In this document: piece by piece, positions 15,504 through 27,316 of the stretch
How the letters are laid out: each line of letters begins with the position of its first letter
Numbering within the stretch: the first letter of the stretch is position 1
Translations under genes and position numbers: made by a program
Assembly (NCBI GenBank): GCA_023663025.1
Contig: JAMPIC010000004.1
Coordinates: 46,291-110,290 of the forward strand
Reading direction: 5' to 3'
DNA: 64,000 bases
Source: Prevotella sp.
GTDB lineage: Bacteria > Bacillota > Clostridia > Oscillospirales > Ruminococcaceae
Notes under the pieces: generated by a model
What the model was told of the DNA's origin: nothing
Databases searched by the model: none
Seen by the model: only the letters and a program-made list of their open reading frames with translations

Positions 15504-15914
15504 TTATTTATTTTCCGAACCTACGCTGATACGGTTCAGCGCCCTTTGGAGCTTCAGCTCCGCAAGGTCGAGCTGGTGCTTGTCGTCCTGCTCTTTCAGG
15601 CGGCGTCTCGCGTCCTCTTCGGAGCGTTTCGCCCAGTCAAGGTCGATCTCGTCCGCCCACTCGACGGCGTTGGCAAGTATCGAGACCTTGTTTCCGCCCA
15701 CCTTTAGCAGTCCCGTAGAGATAGCCGCCACCTTCCAGCTTCCGTCCTCCTGCTTTACTTTCAGAGGACCGGACGGAAGATCGGCTACCAAGCTGGTATG
15801 ATTTGCCAAAATGCCGATATCGCCCTCGGTGGTGCGGACGATTATCTGTGAAGTTTCGCCCTTAAAAAATACTTTTTCGGGCGTAACTACGCTGAGTGAA
15901 AATGAAGCTGCCAC
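15504..15914 (-). CDS. atpC: F1 ATP synthase epsilon subunit
   Basis: 136 aa from GTG 15914 (AGGAGG, 9-nt spacing). N-terminal beta sandwich (FSLSVVTPEKVFFKGETSQI ... GDIGILANHTSLVADLPSG) and C-terminal helical hairpin (EEDARRRLKEQ ... LQRALNRISV), which in other bacteria inhibits ATP hydrolysis. Last gene of the operon, 15 nt after atpD. Confidence 0.95.
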   Translation of the reverse strand: MAASFSLSVVTPEKVFFKGETSQIIVRTTEGDIGILANHTSLVADLPSGPLKVKQEDGSWKVAAISTGLLKVGGNKVSILANAVEWADEIDLDWAKRSEEDARRRLKEQDDKHQLDLAELKLQRALNRISVGSENK

Positions 15915-15929
15915 AGAAAAGCACCTCCT

Positions 15930-17333
<1,404 letters not shown>

Positions 17334-17355
17334 TTACATAATCATTCCTTCCCTA

Positions 17356-17390
17356 TTAGATGTTAGAGTGGCAGAGGACAGAGGATAGAA
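17356..17390 (-). repeat. Heptanucleotide leader repeat before atpD
   Basis: In gene direction: CTTCTATCCTCTGTCCTCTG then CCACTCTAACATCTAAT, five 7-nt-spaced CTCTAN units immediately before AGGGAAGGA. The sequence TAATAGGGAAGGAATG after it is shared with the nusG leader. Confidence 0.7.
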
Positions 17391-17424
17391 GTGCGGGATA
17401 TCCTCGACCCCGTAATGCCTGTGC

Positions 17425-17564
17425 AGTCAGCACGATGTTATGTGCCGTCAGGGCGCGGGGAACAATTTTCATAAACCGAAACAGTATCTCCGCGCAAAAC
17501 AGCTTGCCTGTCAAGCTGTTTTGACTGCCCGCGGGGGCTTCCCGCTGCCAGCGGGGATCCCCGC
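17425..17564 (-). other. Structured atpG-atpD spacer
   Basis: Directly after the atpG stop the minus strand reads GCGGGGATCCCCGC (perfect palindrome, 17566-17553 region), then AGCGGGAAGCCCCCGC and a hairpin AAAACAGCTTG-acagg-CAAGCTGTTTT. No long T-tract follows. It may be a processing site or partial terminator that sets the level of atpD-atpC relative to the genes upstream; it may also be an inserted repeat. Confidence 0.5.
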
Positions 17565-18449
17565 TTATTCCTGAGCGGTCGCGCCGCCTACTATCTCGGT
17601 GATCTCCTGAGTGATGGACGCCTGACGTGCGCGGTTGTACATCAGCGACAGTCCCGAGATCATTTCGCCGGCGTTGTCCGAAGCGTTCTCCATCGCTATG
17701 CGGCGTGAAGCCTGCTCCGAAGCAAAGCTGTCCACCACCGCGCAGAAGATCATACCCGTGATGTACTTGGGAACGATGGCGTCGAAAACAAACTCGGGAG
17801 ACGGCTCATACACGGGAAGCTCTCTGGCTTTCGCTCTTTCGCTGCTGTCGGAATCCTCGCCGCTGCGCACGTCCATGGGGAGCACCGCAAGCGCCTCCGC
17901 CTGCTGGAGCAAGGGGGAAACGTATTCCGTGTGGAAAAGCTCCACCTTGTCTATCCCGCCGCTCATGTATTTCTGCATTATCACGTCGGAAATATCCGCC
18001 GCCTGGTGTATTTTCAGTCCCTCCGCGATATTGGGATAGCTTCCCATAAGGTCGTATCCGCGTTTTGCGAAGTACTCCACGGACTTCTTTCCGACCGCCA
18101 GTATCTTCACCTCCGCCGAGCCTTTAAGCTCGTCGATACGCGCCTGCGCAAGCTTCAGGACATTGGAGTTGAAGCCGCCCGCCAGACCTCTGTCTCCGGC
18201 GATGACCACCAGCAGAACGGTTTTTTCGTCGCGTTTTTTGGTATACTGCGAGAAGAAGCCGGGGTTTTCCGACTGTATCTCGCACATTGTCTCATACAGG
18301 GCATTAAAGTAGGGACGGGCGTTGTCCGCCTTTTCCTTGGCTTTTCTCAGCTTCGAGGAAGCCACCAGCTCCATCGCCTTGGTGATCTGCATGGTGGACT
18401 CAACGCTTTTGATACGCCGTTTAATGTCCTTCATATTACCGCTTGCCAA
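17565..18449 (-). CDS. atpG: F1 ATP synthase gamma subunit
   Basis: 294 aa from TTG 18449. The frame extends to a GTG at 18458, and an ATG lies at 18425 inside, but AAGGAG sits eight bases before the TTG and the resulting MASGNMKDIKRRIKSVESTM matches how gamma subunits begin. The central rotor shaft: N- and C-terminal coiled-coil helices (ITKAMELVASSKLRKAKEKA; GLSLMYNRARQASITQEITE) around a Rossmann-like core (VLLVVIAGDRGLAGGFNSNV). Confidence 0.95.
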   Translation of the reverse strand: MASGNMKDIKRRIKSVESTMQITKAMELVASSKLRKAKEKADNARPYFNALYETMCEIQSENPGFFSQYTKKRDEKTVLLVVIAGDRGLAGGFNSNVLKLAQARIDELKGSAEVKILAVGKKSVEYFAKRGYDLMGSYPNIAEGLKIHQAADISDVIMQKYMSGGIDKVELFHTEYVSPLLQQAEALAVLPMDVRSGEDSDSSERAKARELPVYEPSPEFVFDAIVPKYITGMIFCAVVDSFASEQASRRIAMENASDNAGEMISGLSLMYNRARQASITQEITEIVGGATAQE

Positions 18450-18465
18450 CGGACACACTCCTTTC

Positions 18466-18500
18466 TTAGAAGTTAGAGGTCAGAGGATAAATGTTAGAAT
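18466..18500 (-). repeat. Heptanucleotide leader repeat before atpG
   Basis: In gene direction: CTAACATTTATCCTCTGACC then TCTAACTTCTAAG, just 5' of AAAGGAG, within the 80-nt atpA-atpG spacer. Confidence 0.65.
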
Positions 18501-18529
18501 CCCCAGCCTTAACTTTTAATTGTATCAGC

Positions 18530-20660
<2,131 letters not shown>

Positions 20661-20700
20661 AAAGACTGTTCCTTTCCCGAAAAGGCGGTGCGACGCGGGG

Positions 20701-21201
20701 TCATTCGCCTATTTCGTCGATAAAGCTCTCGATAAGCTGCTTGTGCGCGTTTTTGTCGATCTCCTTGGAGACCACCTGAGACGCGATAGACATTGCGATA
20801 TCGGAGATCTCATCCTTGATCTGGTTGACGGCGCGTTTCTTTTCCTTTTCTATGTCGGCTTCCGCCTTGTCCATGATGCCGCGGGCTTCCTCCTTTGCTC
20901 CCGAGATTATCTCGTCGGAGCGGGTCTGAGCCTTTTTCGTGGCGTTCTTGACGATCTCGGCGGATTCCTCCTTGGCGGCGGACAGCTTTTCGGTATACTC
21001 CGTTTCAAGCTGCTTTGCGTTGGCAAGCGCGCTGTCGGCGTCCTCGTAGGTCTTGGCGACCTCGTTCCTGCGCGATTCCAGCACGGCGTTCACCTTGTCG
21101 AAAAGGAAGTGCTTTAAAACCAGAAACAGAATCAGCGTGTTCAGGATCGATCCCACAATGGTAGTAAGATCGATCGAAAAGAAATCAAAATTACTGTGCA
21201 T
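20701..21201 (-). CDS. atpF: Fo ATP synthase subunit b
   Basis: 166 aa. One N-terminal membrane helix (TTIVGSILNTLILFLVLKHF) followed by about 110 residues of charged coiled coil rich in Ala/Glu/Lys (for example AKEESAEIVKNATKKAQTRS), the peripheral stalk. The 40-nt spacing to atpH and atpE fits one transcript. Confidence 0.96.
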   Translation of the reverse strand: MHSNFDFFSIDLTTIVGSILNTLILFLVLKHFLFDKVNAVLESRRNEVAKTYEDADSALANAKQLETEYTEKLSAAKEESAEIVKNATKKAQTRSDEIISGAKEEARGIMDKAEADIEKEKKRAVNQIKDEISDIAMSIASQVVSKEIDKNAHKQLIESFIDEIGE

Positions 21202-21244
21202 AAGCTATTCCTGCCTCCCGTTCTGCAAAATTTCAAGCTCCGCC

Positions 21245-21532
<288 letters not shown>

Positions 21533-21578
21533 TTACCTCCAAAATTTTTTTCGGACTTACAGCTTAGGCGGGGACGTA

Positions 21579-22325
21579 TCAGTCCTTGCCCATCTTGATG
21601 TAAGCCATAGTAAGCATAATGAATACGTAAGACTGGATAGCTCCCGAGAACAGGTCGAAGTAGACCGACAGCACCGCGGGAATACCTATCTGGAAAATGT
21701 TGAATACATAGCCGTTGATGGATTCGATCGGCGGTATTCCGATAAGATTGTAAAGCGCTCCGCTGGCGGAACCGAGAGCGGTATAGAGGATCAGCGTGAT
21801 TATCATACCGCCCGCCACGTTTCCGAAAAGACGCAGCGCCATAGCTACCGGCGTCGCCACCTCGCTTATGATGTTAAGCGGGTTTATGAACTGCTTGAAG
21901 TAGCCTCCCACACCCTGGAATTTCACCTTGGTGTAGGTTATCAGCACGAAGGTCATTATCGCCAGACCTCCCGTAACGCTTATATCCGCGGTAATGCTTC
22001 TGAAGCCTATCATAGAGATGAGCGTGCCCACAATGATATAAGCGAAAACAGCGGCAATGTAGGGAGCGTACGCCATCGACGACTTATCCATGTTGACTTC
22101 TATCATGTTGTTTACGGTTTTGACGATGTATTCCGCAGCGCACTGACGTTTTGTTTCGGGGATCTTTTTGAGATCCTTCGTCAGTATAAGGCAAACCGCC
22201 AGAACTATGAGAATAACAAGCCAACCCGTTACCACAGATTCCGATACGGAAAAGACCGTATCGCCGTTTTCGGACAGAATACTGAACATTCGTCTCGGAC
22301 CCTCTACATTTACCTTAAATTCCAT
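21579..22325 (-). CDS. atpB: Fo ATP synthase subunit a
   Basis: 248 aa, five to six membrane helices. The essential stator arginine is R165 in VATPVAMALRLFGNVAGGMI. Carries the half channels for the coupling ion beside the c ring. GGGAGGG seven bases before the ATG, overlapping the end of the atpI gene region. Confidence 0.96.
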   Translation of the reverse strand: MEFKVNVEGPRRMFSILSENGDTVFSVSESVVTGWLVILIVLAVCLILTKDLKKIPETKRQCAAEYIVKTVNNMIEVNMDKSSMAYAPYIAAVFAYIIVGTLISMIGFRSITADISVTGGLAIMTFVLITYTKVKFQGVGGYFKQFINPLNIISEVATPVAMALRLFGNVAGGMIITLILYTALGSASGALYNLIGIPPIESINGYVFNIFQIGIPAVLSVYFDLFSGAIQSYVFIMLTMAYIKMGKD

Positions 22326-22329
22326 GATT

Positions 22330-22722
22330 TCACCCTCCCTTCTTTTTTATCGCCGCGTTCAGCGTATAGGCGAGCTTGGGGTAAAGCTGCGGTATGGCAG
22401 CCGCCACGAGGTTGATCTGCGGCAGCTTTATCCCCGCCCAGAACAGCAGTCCCGTTATGAGCAGCCTTATCATGTAAGAGCCGAACATATATCCCTTGGC
22501 CGAGGCAAGGGGACGTTCAACGGCTCTTTCCGAGGAAAGCCCCAGGATTATGAAATTCAGCAGCATGACCGCCGTTCCCGCCAGAAGTCCCAGCGGGACT
22601 TCCGCGCAGAGCTTGTACACAGGCAGCGAAATAAGGTATACCGCGAGGTCGAGCACAGCCGCTCTCGGCAGGAGAAATTTCAGTTCCCTTGTGATCATTT
22701 CGCTGAATAAACGTCCCGCCAT
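22330..22722 (-). CDS. atpI: AtpI-like membrane protein, first gene of the atp operon
   Basis: 130 aa, four hydrophobic segments (AAVLDLAVYLISLPVY, LGLLAGTAVMLLNFIILGL, SYMIRLLITGLLFWAG, INLVAAAIPQLYPKLAYTL). Position just before atpB and size match AtpI, which helps assemble the c ring and may act in Mg2+ uptake in other bacteria. Sequence similarity is weak, so the symbol rests mainly on context. Confidence 0.8.
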   Translation of the reverse strand: MAGRLFSEMITRELKFLLPRAAVLDLAVYLISLPVYKLCAEVPLGLLAGTAVMLLNFIILGLSSERAVERPLASAKGYMFGSYMIRLLITGLLFWAGIKLPQINLVAAAIPQLYPKLAYTLNAAIKKKGG

Positions 22723-22766
22723 AAGAGAGCCTTTCCTTTCCTCAAAGCATACAACTATATTTAATA

Positions 22767-22795
22767 ATTATACCAGTTTTATTGTAAATTTTCAA
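22767..22795 (-). promoter_or_regulatory. Promoter of the atp operon
   Basis: Minus-strand TTGAAA (22795-22790), 17-bp spacer, TATAAT (22772-22767), about 45 bp before the atpI start. Confidence 0.75.
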
Positions 22796-22864
22796 CCGCT
22801 TTTGGTATAATTTATTCTCAAAATAATGAAGAATTTTGCGTATTTCTTTTGTTTAAAAAAGCAC

Positions 22865-22893
22865 TTGACAAATCAAAAAAAAAGCTGTATAAT
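22865..22893 (+). promoter_or_regulatory. Promoter of tRNA-Pro
   Basis: TTGACA (22865-22870), 17-bp spacer, TATAAT (22888-22893), 11 bp before the tRNA 5' end. Confidence 0.8.
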
Positions 22894-22904
22894 AAAAAGA
22901 TATC

Positions 22905-22981
22905 CGGGGCGTAACTCAGTTTGGTAGAGTGCTTGGTTTGGGACCAAGATGCCGCAGGTTCAAGTCCTGTCGCCCCGACCA
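22905..22981 (+). tRNA. tRNA-Pro (anticodon TGG)
   Basis: 77 nt. Acceptor stem CGGGGCG (22905-22911) pairs with CGCCCCG (22971-22977), discriminator A, CCA encoded (22979-22981). D arm ACTC...GAGT, anticodon stem CTTGG/CCAAG with loop TTTGGGA giving anticodon TGG, T arm GCAGG-TTCAAGT-CCTGT. Two terminator-like hairpins follow in duplicated sequence. Confidence 0.97.
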
Positions 22982-23234
22982 GCGGGGTGTCCCCGCAGCC
23001 GGAAAAGCTTCTGTAAAAATACGGGAGCTTTTTCATTTATCATTTCCCGAAAAATCTTTTTTCTATACAAATGCAAACTGAAGCTTGGAGGCGTATATTC
23101 TCTTGCGGAATGTTCAGTCTCCGAGCTTTTTGTTTCTAATTTACAAATCTTTTTACCTACACAAACACAGCGGGACGTCCCCGCAGCCGGAAAGGCTTCC
23201 GCAGAAATACGGAAGCCTTTTTCCTTTGTCATTT
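22981..23234 (+). repeat. Duplicated tRNA-Pro 3' flank with serial terminators
   Basis: A unit beginning AGCGGGGTGTCCCCGCAGCC (22981) recurs diverged at 23169 (AGCGGGACGTCCCCGCAGCC); each continues into a terminator hairpin: AAAAGCTTC...GGGAGCTTTTT (23003-23034) and AAAGGCTTCCG...CGGAAGCCTTTTT (23191-23225). Between them lies a third hairpin AGCTTGGAG...CTCCGAGCTTTTT (about 23082-23126). The second unit has no tRNA before it. Probably the trace of a lost tRNA copy or of an excised insertion; the last hairpin may also end cyclophilin transcripts. Confidence 0.65.
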
Positions 23235-23251
23235 TACGGCATATGCTTGTT

Positions 23252-23725
23252 CTATTCCTCGATATAAACCCTCTTCATTTTCTGTTCCTTAACGGGTCTG
23301 TCCCCGTAGCCCGTTTCGGTTTCGGCGATCTCGTCAACCGCGTCCATACCCTCGACCACCTTGCCGAAAGCGGCGTACTCGCCGTCAAGGTGGGGAGCGT
23401 CCTTGTGCATAATGAAGAACTGCGAACCCGCGCTGTCCTTCATCATGGAACGCGCCATGGAGATAACTCCGCGGGTGTGCTTCAAGTCGTTTTTCACGCC
23501 GTTGGAAGCGAACTCGCCCTTGATGTGGTGTCCCGGACCGCCCATGCCCGTTCCGTCGGGACAGCCCCCCTGGATCATAAAGCCGGGAATTACGCGGTGG
23601 AAAATAAGTCCGTCGTAAAAACCGTCCTTGACAAGCTTTTCAAAATTCTCCACGGTTATGGGAGCAATGTCGGGATAAAGCTCCAGCTTGATTTTTTTGC
23701 CATTTTCCATTTCGATGATTACCAT
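23252..23725 (-). CDS. Cyclophilin-type peptidyl-prolyl cis-trans isomerase
   Basis: 157 aa, cytoplasmic (no signal peptide). Contains the cyclophilin core: FHRVIPGFMIQGGCPDGTG, the catalytic Arg in FHRVI, SAGSQFFIMHKDAPHLDGEY and FGKVVEGMDAVDEIA. Catalyses proline cis-trans isomerisation in folding proteins. Single gene between the Ter-type operon and the tRNA; AAGGAG precedes the ATG. Confidence 0.95.
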   Translation of the reverse strand: MVIIEMENGKKIKLELYPDIAPITVENFEKLVKDGFYDGLIFHRVIPGFMIQGGCPDGTGMGGPGHHIKGEFASNGVKNDLKHTRGVISMARSMMKDSAGSQFFIMHKDAPHLDGEYAAFGKVVEGMDAVDEIAETETGYGDRPVKEQKMKRVYIEE

Positions 23726-23850
23726 AAAAATCTCCTTAGCATTTATTATTTAAAACAGTCCCAATGGCTGTTAAAAATCATTTTGCGTCTCTTACGGGAG
23801 GGACGGGTATTTACGTTTCCGTTATTTCCGTTTATTCCGCCGTTCCTTTT

Positions 23851-25164
23851 CTAAGAAATGACCGTCACCCCGTAGCTGCGGCAGATGTCCGCAAGGGACA
23901 TAGCCACACCCTTTCCCGAAGAGATCATCTCCCACACGCCGTCCGTTTTCTCAAACCCCAAAGCAAGTATGGTGCGGCACTGTATGCCCTTTTCCAGAGG
24001 AATATGCATATGCACGCCGTTTTCGCAAAGAACGCTTATTTCCGCGTCGTCGAGCATGCTGAAAAGTCCGTTGGGCTTGTTTCCGTAAATGGAGAACAGC
24101 ATTACCATGCGGGTAACGTCCCGCGGAACCGCGCCGAAATCAACGAACATCGCCCGTTTGTCGGCGGCGTTCAGATAGTGTACGCTGCCGCAGGAGGAGC
24201 GGTCGTTCCCGAAGAATATCATGCGCTTGTCGGAGCTGACCGTCCCGCCGCTGTTCAGCATGAAAAGGTAGCCGTCGATATCGGCTTTTATCCTTGACGA
24301 TCTGTAAAGCAGCTCGATCTTGTACTGCTTCATTGAAAGCGGTATCCTTTTCCCGCTCGGGATAAGCACGTTTTCCTCTCTGTTTCCGCTTTCGCCGCCG
24401 TAGGTGACAGCCTCGTCTATCGGCTCGTAGGCGGACTCCACCGTTTCCTGCTCCGGCTCGGGAAGCGTCGCCAGCCGAACGGGGTCGAGGCGCTCAAGCA
24501 TTTCGCCGTGCCGAATGGGAGCGTCCCTCTGCACTGAGCAGAGCATATAGCCTGTCGGCATCGGGTCGTTCTCGCCGCCTATTTCGCCGCTGACTGTAAT
24601 TTTCCGCTCCGCCGCCGATCTTACGCGGATACAGCCGTACAGCAGCGAACCGCCGCGCACCTTTCCCACCGTCAGGGTAACGGTGTTGAAGCCTGCGCTC
24701 AGCGTATCCTGCGACAGGCTGACGTTATAGAGCTCCGCCGAAATCTCCGCCTCCACGGGAGCGTAAAGCTCCATCGCAAACGACTGCTCCCTTTCCGCAG
24801 GAAGCCGTCCCAAAGAAACCACGCGGGGAAGTCCCCAATACTGCTCCTCCCCGGGTATGCCCAGCAGCATGCCGTTTATTTCCGTATCGGTAAATTTTGT
24901 ATCGCCGTATTTGCAGTACACCGAAACCGTTTGCTCATACGGGATATTGTCGCCTATCAGCTCGATTTTGATATTGCCGACCGTGACATTTTCCGCCGCG
25001 ACGACAAGCACGGGACCCGCCGAATTCCACAGCACCGCGCCGTTTCCGTTTACCGTACAGCTTTTGGTTATGATGAATTTCCCCTCATACTCGCCCGAGG
25101 GAAGCTCGACCGCGCCCGAACCGTCCGGACTGTCCAGAAGCTTCTGAATATCCTGCCGCGCCAA
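23851..25164 (-). CDS. TerD-domain protein with a beta-rich N-terminal region
   Basis: 437 aa from TTG 25164 (AAAGGCGG upstream). The C-terminal ~170 residues match the TerD fold: IKADIDGYLFMLNSGGTVSS, RMIFFGNDRSSCGSVHYL, TRMVMLFSIYGNKPNGLF and a final RTILALGFEKTDGVWEM. TerD domains bind Ca2+ and occur in stress and tellurite-resistance clusters. The first ~120 residues (VELPSGEYEGKFIITKSCTV ... VNGNGAVLWNS) look like a right-handed parallel beta-helix turn; a middle domain is unassigned. Last gene of the five-gene operon with TerY, PP2C, kinase and the P-type-ATPase-like protein, so it is probably a target or effector of that signalling set. Confidence 0.8.
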   Translation of the reverse strand: MARQDIQKLLDSPDGSGAVELPSGEYEGKFIITKSCTVNGNGAVLWNSAGPVLVVAAENVTVGNIKIELIGDNIPYEQTVSVYCKYGDTKFTDTEINGMLLGIPGEEQYWGLPRVVSLGRLPAEREQSFAMELYAPVEAEISAELYNVSLSQDTLSAGFNTVTLTVGKVRGGSLLYGCIRVRSAAERKITVSGEIGGENDPMPTGYMLCSVQRDAPIRHGEMLERLDPVRLATLPEPEQETVESAYEPIDEAVTYGGESGNREENVLIPSGKRIPLSMKQYKIELLYRSSRIKADIDGYLFMLNSGGTVSSDKRMIFFGNDRSSCGSVHYLNAADKRAMFVDFGAVPRDVTRMVMLFSIYGNKPNGLFSMLDDAEISVLCENGVHMHIPLEKGIQCRTILALGFEKTDGVWEMISSGKGVAMSLADICRSYGVTVIS

Positions 25165-25195
25165 AATATCACCGCCTTTCCCGAAATCTTACGTC

Positions 25196-27271
25196 TTACA
25201 TCCAAAGAAGCATGGCTGCCGCCGCCGCGACGGTGCAAAGCATTCTCAGCGCGATCAGACCCTTGCACTGCGCCGCGTACTTCACGGAGCAGGATATTAT
25301 GTCGGCTATCGCTTTTATGCCGCACTTTTCCGCCGCCGCGCCCGAACCCGCTCTCACTGCGGACGGACACCCGGGCGAAGCTACCGTCAAGTCCGCTTCG
25401 GAAACAGCTTTCAGGCTTTTCAGCCCCGCCGCCGAAGCGCATACCTTTATCCCGTTTTCATGAGCCGCGCGGACAAGCCGCCGCCTGTCCGAGGGAACGG
25501 CTCTCACAGCCGCTTTTATATCGCCGAGCCTGCCCGCAAGCTCCCTGTCGCTCATTTTGGAAAGCTGCTCCGAATCGAGGACGACCCCCGCGGATTTTTT
25601 CGACGAGCCTTTCGCCCCCGAAATTCCCGCGTATTTCGCCGCGAACAGCGCCGAGCCCCGGCTTTCCTCCGTGGCGAGAATTACCTTTACGCCCATTTTT
25701 TCGAGACGCTTTACCTCTTCGGCGGCGTTGCCGTAAAAGCTGTCGTACAAAGCCGCAAGTCCTATCAGCGCGTAGCCGCCCGATGGGAGACGTCCATCCT
25801 TTATGCCCCGCTCCGAGACCGCCAGCGCGATAACGTCCTTTCCCGTCAGAGAAATGGTGGACGCCAGCTTCTGGAGCGCGCTTTTGTTGGTTATCTTCTG
25901 TTTTTTTCCGTCCGCGCCTATGCTGTCGGAGCATCTTTCCAGCAGTATCTCCGCGCCGCCGCGCACGAATGTGAACAGCTTTCCTCCCGCCGAGACCGTA
26001 GCTCCCGAGAGAACGCTGCCGCTGTCGGCTCTGACTTCGGTCTGCTTTTTGAAAACGGCGGCGTTTTCGGCTTTCCGTCCGAGGAAGCCGAAAAGCGCCC
26101 TGTCGAGGGGACTTCCCCCCATAGCCTTTCCGTTTGCCCAAACAGCCGAGGACGTACACGCAACCGCGTTTTTCAGTATCTCGGCAAGTCCCGCGCCCAG
26201 CGCGCCGAAGCTGCCGTATTCCTTGCCGCCTCCGTCGATGAAAACCGTTCCGTCCGGGGAATATTCCGGCTCGGCGATCATTCCCGCCCGGTCGGCGACG
26301 ATCAATCCTATATCGGAGCATTCGTTCAGCACGTTCACGTCGGAAAGTCTCACGTCCTTTTTGCGCAGACGTTTTGCCGCCGAAGCCGCCATGCTCTCGC
26401 AGATAAGGTTTTTCCCGCAGAAGCAGGCGACGGCAAGCGCGGCGGCGGACATGGAAAGTCCCCTCAGAAAGCCGTCCGGAAGCTGTCCCGAAAGCGCGCC
26501 CGTTACCGTCCCGAAAGCCAGTACCGCCAGCGCCGCCGTACAGCCGACCACTCCGCCCGTGCGGAGGATATTTTCAAATTTATTTCCGTGAACGCCGTTT
26601 CGGAGTTCCACAGCCCGAACGCCGTTTTTCCTCGCAAATTCGGTATTTTCGCCTATCGCCGTGATTTTTACCGTACCGCTGCCGCCGCAGACGGTCGTTC
26701 CGCCGTAAACGGCGTAGGGGTCGTTCATGCCCGCAATGCTGCCCTTTCGGTAACCGTCGGGGGGGACGGTTTTTTCCGCCGCACCGATCACGCCGAAAAC
26801 CGACTGATCCGCAGTTAGCGAACCGTCCGCCATTATTCCGTCGGCGGGGATCAAGTCCCCCTCCGAAAGGAACACGGCGTCGCCCACGGTAAGCATTTTG
26901 CGGGGGATCTGTTCCGTTTTCCCGCCGCTTCTGAAAACGGTGCACAGCTGCTCGCCGTCGTAACCGCAAAGTCCGTTCAGCGTCAGCTCGGAGCGGTATC
27001 TCAGCAGAGCCTCGGCAAGTCCGCAGATAAGTCCCGCGGCAAGCAAAGCGGCAGGTCTTGCCCAATCCGCAGCGGAGCTTAAAACGCCGATAAGTCCCAG
27101 AAGTATGCGGATAATTTCCGCAAGAGCCGCAGCGGCGAAAAGCTTGCAGCTCAGCCCGCCTATGCCGCGCAGGAAATTCCCGCCGAGGGACGGTTTGTAC
27201 GCAAGCTCGTTCAAGCCGTATTTTTTGCGGGACGCTTCCGCTTCGCGCTCCGAAAGCCCGAAAAAAGTCAT
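25196..27271 (-). CDS. P-type-ATPase-like membrane protein lacking catalytic motifs (pseudoenzyme)
   Basis: 691 aa. The plan of a cation P-type ATPase is visible: N-terminal cation-ATPase segment (GLSEREAEASRKKYGLNELA), actuator domain (VGDAVFLSEGDLIPADGIMA), TM pairs near 40-90 and 240-290, and P/N domains. Key motifs are altered: the phosphorylation signature DKTGT is DRAGM (327-331), the actuator TGE loop reads SLTADQSVFGVIGAAE (151-166), the PEGL helix is absent (VACFCGKNL), TGD has become TEE, and GDGxND is missing. The usual C-terminal TM bundle is reduced to about one helix. Transport is therefore unlikely; a membrane scaffold or sensor for the kinase-phosphatase set is inferred. Confidence 0.8.
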   Translation of the reverse strand: MTFFGLSEREAEASRKKYGLNELAYKPSLGGNFLRGIGGLSCKLFAAAALAEIIRILLGLIGVLSSAADWARPAALLAAGLICGLAEALLRYRSELTLNGLCGYDGEQLCTVFRSGGKTEQIPRKMLTVGDAVFLSEGDLIPADGIMADGSLTADQSVFGVIGAAEKTVPPDGYRKGSIAGMNDPYAVYGGTTVCGGSGTVKITAIGENTEFARKNGVRAVELRNGVHGNKFENILRTGGVVGCTAALAVLAFGTVTGALSGQLPDGFLRGLSMSAAALAVACFCGKNLICESMAASAAKRLRKKDVRLSDVNVLNECSDIGLIVADRAGMIAEPEYSPDGTVFIDGGGKEYGSFGALGAGLAEILKNAVACTSSAVWANGKAMGGSPLDRALFGFLGRKAENAAVFKKQTEVRADSGSVLSGATVSAGGKLFTFVRGGAEILLERCSDSIGADGKKQKITNKSALQKLASTISLTGKDVIALAVSERGIKDGRLPSGGYALIGLAALYDSFYGNAAEEVKRLEKMGVKVILATEESRGSALFAAKYAGISGAKGSSKKSAGVVLDSEQLSKMSDRELAGRLGDIKAAVRAVPSDRRRLVRAAHENGIKVCASAAGLKSLKAVSEADLTVASPGCPSAVRAGSGAAAEKCGIKAIADIISCSVKYAAQCKGLIALRMLCTVAAAAAMLLWM

Positions 27272-27316
27272 ACTCTCAAATCCTGCCGAAGCCGCTCGAC
27301 AGCTCTCCTTTCGCGT

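Noticed and set aside
25460..26818. Long plus-strand frame opposite the P-type-ATPase-like gene
   Set aside because: Arg/Ser-rich shadow translation; the minus frame has TM helices and family resemblance.
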